Shown one piece after another: positions 60,167-64,000 of a stretch of DNA of 64,000 nucleotides. Under the pieces are notes generated by a model. That model had not been told where the DNA came from and ran no database searches. It saw nothing but the letters and a program-made list of their open reading frames with translations. The DNA comes from Pseudomonas botevensis (GTDB lineage: Bacteria; Pseudomonadota; Gammaproteobacteria; Pseudomonadales; Pseudomonadaceae): the NCBI RefSeq assembly GCF_019145475.1, contig NZ_JAHTKI010000006.1:186001-250000 (forward strand), read 5' to 3'. Each line of letters starts with the position of its first letter. Positions within the stretch are counted from its first letter, which is position 1. Made by a program: the position numbers and the translations under genes.

Positions 60167-61465
60167 TTAGAACAGATATCCGGCGGACAACCGCACCTGA
60201 TCGTGCTTGCGGTATTCGCCAAAGGTTCGGTCGGGCTTGCCGAAGAACACGTCCACTTCCAGACCGAGCTTGATGTAGTCCACCGGTTTGTAGGTGAAGA
60301 TGCCTTGCAGCAAGGCGTTGTCCTTGAACGGTGGCGACGCGGCCGCCACCAGTCGACTCTTGAGTCGGTCCTGCCAATGGGTGCCCTCGGCCGACAGGGT
60401 GAACAGCGGCTCGCGCTTGTCCTGGACCATGCCGTCCTGCCAGTCGAGCAGCACCTGTTCCTGCCACTGCGCGGAGATCAGCCAGTCGCGAAACAGGTAG
60501 TCGAGCCCCAGCAGCGACTTGACCATCGGTGTGCTGTCGGCGCCGTGGGCGCGGGTCGGATTGGTCACCCGCCAGTTGTCGAAATACGCGACCTCGCTGC
60601 GCACCACGATGCTGTGCCCAGCATCGATCGCCAGCCCCGCACCGCCCATGGTGTAGCGTGGAAACTGGCGCTCCAGGCGTGTGCGACCATCGTCGGCCAG
60701 CCCTTCGACGGCATACACCGGGTCCTGCTGACGGGCGCTCAGCGCGACGAAACTGGTGTCCACTGCGCCGATCCGGCCATTGGCGCTCAAGCCATAGCCG
60801 TACCCGTCATGACCGTCGTAGCCGGGCTTGGAATCGACCACGAAATACTGCGGATCGGGCGTGGCGAACAGCGGTGCGTCGAATTCGCTGCCCGCCACCG
60901 GCGCACGGTTTTTCACGAAGTCGGTGATCCACAGCGCTTCCAGCTCCCACTCGCCCAGCGGCTGCGCAAACCGCACCATCGGCACCGCGATGCGGCTGTC
61001 TTCCAACAGCGGCGTCACGCCATCGCGATAGTCCAGCGGGTTGACCTGATCGAGCACTCGCAACTCATCGGCGCGGCCCCAGACCACTTGCTGCCAACCC
61101 ACCGTCACCTCGCCGTCACCCAATGAGTGACCGACGTACAGATGCCGCCAGTCGGCGTCGAAGCGGTACTTGTCCCGCGCCCGCTCGCTGTACGGATTGT
61201 TGCCGTCATAACGCGCGTCGTAACGCACGCGGCCCTTGGCCTTGTAGTAACCGCCGTCCCAGCTGTCCTCCAGATTGGCCTTGAAATACACGGCCTTCTG
61301 GGTGACCTGATCGTCGCCATGCAGGCGCAACGCCGTGGCGATGCCGATCTCGGCATCGGCGTAATCAGGCTTGAGATCCTCGGCGGTGAGCTCGGCCATG
61401 GCGGCCGGCGCCGCCACGCACGCCCACACCGTCCACGCAATGCGGTTTATCGCTGATCGAGGCAT
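60167..61465 (-). CDS. DUF1302-like outer-membrane protein
   Basis: 432 residues from MPRSAINRIAWTVWACVAAPAAMA, a signal peptide. The rest alternates short amphipathic strands ending in Phe (final residues LSAGYLF), typical of an outer-membrane beta barrel. It has GWQQVVWGRADELRVLDQVNPLDYR, seen in DUF1302-type proteins that travel with RND exporters. Probably the outer-membrane end of the export route. Confidence 0.8.
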   Translation of the reverse strand: MPRSAINRIAWTVWACVAAPAAMAELTAEDLKPDYADAEIGIATALRLHGDDQVTQKAVYFKANLEDSWDGGYYKAKGRVRYDARYDGNNPYSERARDKYRFDADWRHLYVGHSLGDGEVTVGWQQVVWGRADELRVLDQVNPLDYRDGVTPLLEDSRIAVPMVRFAQPLGEWELEALWITDFVKNRAPVAGSEFDAPLFATPDPQYFVVDSKPGYDGHDGYGYGLSANGRIGAVDTSFVALSARQQDPVYAVEGLADDGRTRLERQFPRYTMGGAGLAIDAGHSIVVRSEVAYFDNWRVTNPTRAHGADSTPMVKSLLGLDYLFRDWLISAQWQEQVLLDWQDGMVQDKREPLFTLSAEGTHWQDRLKSRLVAAASPPFKDNALLQGIFTYKPVDYIKLGLEVDVFFGKPDRTFGEYRKHDQVRLSAGYLF

Positions 61466-61467
61466 CG

Positions 61468-62232
61468 TTACATTCCCAACCCGACGCCGCCATCGATCAC
61501 CAGACTCTGGGCCGTCACCCCGCCCGCCTCCGGGCTGGCGAGATAACGCACCATCGCCGCCACCTCCTCGCTCTGGATAAAGCGGCGCATCGGCAGTTTT
61601 TTCTTCGCGTTGCGCACGATCTGTTCCTGGGTCAGCCCGGCAATCGCCGCTTGCGTCGCCAGCTCGCCCTGCAGCATCGGCGTGTCGATCCACGCCGGCA
61701 GGATCGCGTTGACCGTGATCTGCCGTGGCGCGAGATCCAGCGCCAGCGCCTTGGTCATGCCGACGATGCCGTGCTTGGACGCGCAGTACGCGGTGTTGCG
61801 CACCTTGCCGGCGCGTCCGAGGATCGACGACATGTTGATGATCCGCCCGCGATCCGGCATCAGCGCCAGACACAACGACGTGACGTAGAACGTGCCGTTG
61901 AGGTTGACCGAAATCACCTGATGCCAGTTCTTCAGATCCTCCGGCTCGTTCTCGTTGCAGATGCCGGCGCTGTTGACCAGCACGTCGACGTAATCGAGCT
62001 GCGTGCCCAAGGTCTTGAAGAACGTTTCCATGGCCGGCAGATCGGCGATGTTCGCCCAGTGGGTTTCGACCCGCGCCTTGATCTGTTCCTGCCGTTCATC
62101 CACCCAGCGCTGCAGCTCCGGCAGATCCATGTCCAGCAGGATCAAGCGGTTTTCGGCGTCGCTGGCAAAATCCTCGGCCACGGCCCGACCGATGCCCTTG
62201 GCGGCACCGGTGATCAGAATCGTCCGGCTCAT
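61468..62232 (-). CDS. short-chain dehydrogenase/reductase
   Basis: 254 residues from MSRTILITGAAKGIGRAVAEDF. It has the nucleotide motif TGAAKGIG, NSAGIC, and the catalytic YCASK. The start overlaps the stop of the next SDR (ATGA), and the stop is two bases from the barrel gene. It resembles FabG-type 3-oxoacyl or hydroxyacyl dehydrogenases. Confidence 0.92.
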   Translation of the reverse strand: MSRTILITGAAKGIGRAVAEDFASDAENRLILLDMDLPELQRWVDERQEQIKARVETHWANIADLPAMETFFKTLGTQLDYVDVLVNSAGICNENEPEDLKNWHQVISVNLNGTFYVTSLCLALMPDRGRIINMSSILGRAGKVRNTAYCASKHGIVGMTKALALDLAPRQITVNAILPAWIDTPMLQGELATQAAIAGLTQEQIVRNAKKKLPMRRFIQSEEVAAMVRYLASPEAGGVTAQSLVIDGGVGLGM

Positions 62233-62966
62233 GGCATTTTCAGCCCGCCGTTGACCGGCAGGACCTCCCCGGTCAGGTACAGCCCGCGATCGGCGATGTA
62301 CAGCACCGCCTCGGCGATTTCCTCGGGTTCGGCGTAACGCTTGATCAGCAGGCGCGACTGGATTTCCTCCTCCTGACTGCCGATCAGCGCGGTGCTCATC
62401 TCGGTCTTGACGATGCCCGGCGCCACCGCGTTGACGCGGATGTTGCGCGGCGCCAGCTCCACGGCCAGTGCGCGGGTCAATGCATCGACCCCGCCCTTGG
62501 CCGCCGCGTAGTTGCTCTGACCCTTGCCGGGCTTCTGCGCGGCTACCGAGCTGATATTGACGATGCACCCGCCACGCTGGCGGAGCATCCCCGGCACCAC
62601 CTGCTGGCAGCAGAGCAAGGTGCCGATCAGGTTGGTCTGGATCACCTCGACGATGTCCCGTGCCGGCATGGTCGCCAGCAACCCGTCACGGGTGATGCCG
62701 GCGTTGTTGACCAGCAGATCGACGCGCTGGAAATGCCCGTCGACCCGCTCGAAAAAACCCTTGATGCTGTCACTGCTGCTGACGTCGCATTGCAGCGCCA
62801 GGCAATCGATGCCCAGGCCCTGTACCTCGTCGCGCAGCGCCATCGCCGCCACTTCGTCACGCACATAACTGAACGCGATCTGATAACCCGCGCCCGCCAG
62901 GGCCAGGACAATCGCCCGGCCGATGCCACGGCTGCCGCCGGTCACCACTGCTACTTTATTCGGCAT
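62229..62966 (-). CDS. FabG-like 3-oxoacyl-ACP reductase (SDR)
   Basis: 245 residues with TGGSRGIG, NNAGITRDGLLATM (close to the FabG segment) and catalytic YAAAKGG, ending in the SDR segment GEVLPVNGGLKMP. Probably reduces a 3-oxo group on an acyl chain for the product of this operon. Confidence 0.92.
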   Translation of the reverse strand: MPNKVAVVTGGSRGIGRAIVLALAGAGYQIAFSYVRDEVAAMALRDEVQGLGIDCLALQCDVSSSDSIKGFFERVDGHFQRVDLLVNNAGITRDGLLATMPARDIVEVIQTNLIGTLLCCQQVVPGMLRQRGGCIVNISSVAAQKPGKGQSNYAAAKGGVDALTRALAVELAPRNIRVNAVAPGIVKTEMSTALIGSQEEEIQSRLLIKRYAEPEEIAEAVLYIADRGLYLTGEVLPVNGGLKMP

Positions 62967-62975
62967 GAGCGTTCC

Positions 62976-64000
62976 TTAGAGCGAGTTGTCGGTTTTGAAC
63001 TGCGCGAGGCTGAACCCGTGGGTCGCCGCCAGTGCGCGAATCTGCTGCACCTGCTCGCGGCTGATATCGCCATAGGAGTAGTGCTGCTTCATCCCGGACA
63101 GGCCCATCAACACCGACTCGGCCATGCACGCATACAACTGACCCTGCTTGAGGTAGGCACGCACGTTCGGCGCCAGGCCATCGCCCAGCGGCGTCTGCAC
63201 GATTCCGCCGTGCATGTAGAGCACGTCGGCGCGTTGGCTGGAGAGGTTCTGGTCCACGTTCAGCGGTACGGCGATGTCGCAGATCACGCTGTTTTCCGCG
63301 AAATGCTGTGCGTCGAGGAATGGCTGCGGAGCGTTCGCCGCACACAAAACGATGCGCGCCTGCTTGAGCACTTGCAGGTCGTTGCTGACGGTAATGAATG
63401 CGTGGGCGCCCAGACGTTCTTCGACCAGTTTCGCCACGCGCTGACCGAGGTCGGCACTGGCGCCGTGGGCCTGCAACAGGGCATCGAAACCTTCGATCTG
63501 CTGCAAGCGACTGGCAAGGCGATCCTGTTCGGCAACGCCTTTGAGAATCGCGCGGGCGGCTTCGGCGTAAATCTGCTGGGCGGTTTTTTCCAGACGGCGC
63601 AGGGAGCCGTCACGACCACTGCCGATCAGAATCAGATGCTCGACGCTGGTGGAGAGCAGCGAGGCATAAGTCGAAGCAATGTTGCCCGCCGCACCGACCA
63701 CTGCCGCCGTTTGCCGGCCGAGTTCCAGGCCTTGTTGCTTGCAGCCCTGCTCGATGGCTTCCAGGCCCATGCCGATGGTCAGCGCGTTGCCCGAGGTCAG
63801 CGCCATGTCCGGGATCTTCAGCGCCTGGCAGTTGTTGGTGACGATCGAGGTGTACATGCCCAGCCCGGCGACGCTGTAGCCATCGGCGCGGGCGTCACGG
63901 ATGCGGTTGCCGACTTCGTCGCGGATGGTTTCCAGATCGCCACTGGCGATGTACTCCGACATGGCATCGGAATGCATGCACAACGGGTACAGGGTGAACT
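62976..64000 (-). CDS. acyl-ACP reductase-like protein (partial, runs off the window)
   Basis: The frame is open to the right edge; the part from the TTG at 63983 is 335 residues and the true start is outside. It has GLGMYTSIVTNN, a Rossmann motif AAVVGAAGNIAST (about residues 93-105), and C-terminal LYACMAESVLMGLSG, YSYGDIS and ATHGFSL. These line up with long-chain acyl-ACP reductase (AAR) of cyanobacteria, including the Cys of its CFAEAMLLEFEG segment (here Cys286). AAR makes fatty aldehydes from acyl-ACP. The exact substrate here is unknown. Confidence 0.78.
   Translation of the reverse strand, partial: FTLYPLCMHSDAMSEYIASGDLETIRDEVGNRIRDARADGYSVAGLGMYTSIVTNNCQALKIPDMALTSGNALTIGMGLEAIEQGCKQQGLELGRQTAAVVGAAGNIASTYASLLSTSVEHLILIGSGRDGSLRRLEKTAQQIYAEAARAILKGVAEQDRLASRLQQIEGFDALLQAHGASADLGQRVAKLVEERLGAHAFITVSNDLQVLKQARIVLCAANAPQPFLDAQHFAENSVICDIAVPLNVDQNLSSQRADVLYMHGGIVQTPLGDGLAPNVRAYLKQGQLYACMAESVLMGLSGMKQHYSYGDISREQVQQIRALAATHGFSLAQFKTDNSL

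Overview
The window is a piece of a Pseudomonas chromosome, most like the P. fluorescens group. The evidence is the gene order dapB-carA next to dnaJ-dnaK-grpE-recN-fur-bamE, then rnfH-ratA-smpB, the high-GC codon use, the Pseudomonas-type REP/REPIN palindromes, and the tmRNA tag ANDDQYGAALAA. All calls come from reading the sequence; no database search was run.

Layout. (1) 1-12100, conserved core: carA, dapB, the heat-shock genes dnaJ, dnaK and grpE with two readable sigma-32 promoters, SOS-controlled recN, fur, bamE, rnfH, ratA, an NSS-family symporter and smpB. (2) 12234-20862, lactate use: lldR regulator, lldP permease, then translationally coupled lutA-lutB-lutC and a large FAD/Fe-S D-lactate dehydrogenase. 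A near-perfect LldR-type palindrome lies between lldR and lldP. (3) 20992-21759, a small exported protein and ssrA (tmRNA).

(4) About 21760-38000 (possibly to 39300) is a genomic island inserted next to the 3' end of ssrA. Its P4-type integrase is frameshifted in a run of C. Behind it lies a 900-bp gene-free stretch with an exact DnaA box, strong hairpins and GGCGACA iterons. The iterons recur as a 70-bp inverted copy 2.3 kb away, on the other side of a DUF3987 primase/helicase-like gene, so this looks like a replication module. A second tyrosine recombinase in an overlapping gene string follows. Next is an AT-rich methylase/half-specificity-subunit pair with a promoter set between two identical-type operators. 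A full type I restriction-modification operon (hsdM-hsdS-hrgA-like-DUF1016-hsdR) and an Mrr-like restriction gene complete the defence load.

(5) 39329-56544 is ordinary accessory/core chromosome: a DUF6124/DUF3077-like gene, a RimJ-like acetyltransferase, a surface-lipid group (ArnT-like glycosyltransferase, PAP2 phosphatase, Ais-like phosphatase), an HBM-type chemoreceptor, a D-amino-acid deacylase/RpiR/GntP group, and several redox enzymes with LysR and MerR regulators. (6) 56614-64000 is a tightly packed minus-strand operon. It combines an acyl-ACP-reductase-like enzyme (cut by the window edge) and two short-chain dehydrogenases with an outer-membrane beta-barrel-like protein, a LolA-like periplasmic protein and an RND/MMPL exporter. 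This reads as a pathway that makes a fatty-acyl-derived product and places it in the envelope.
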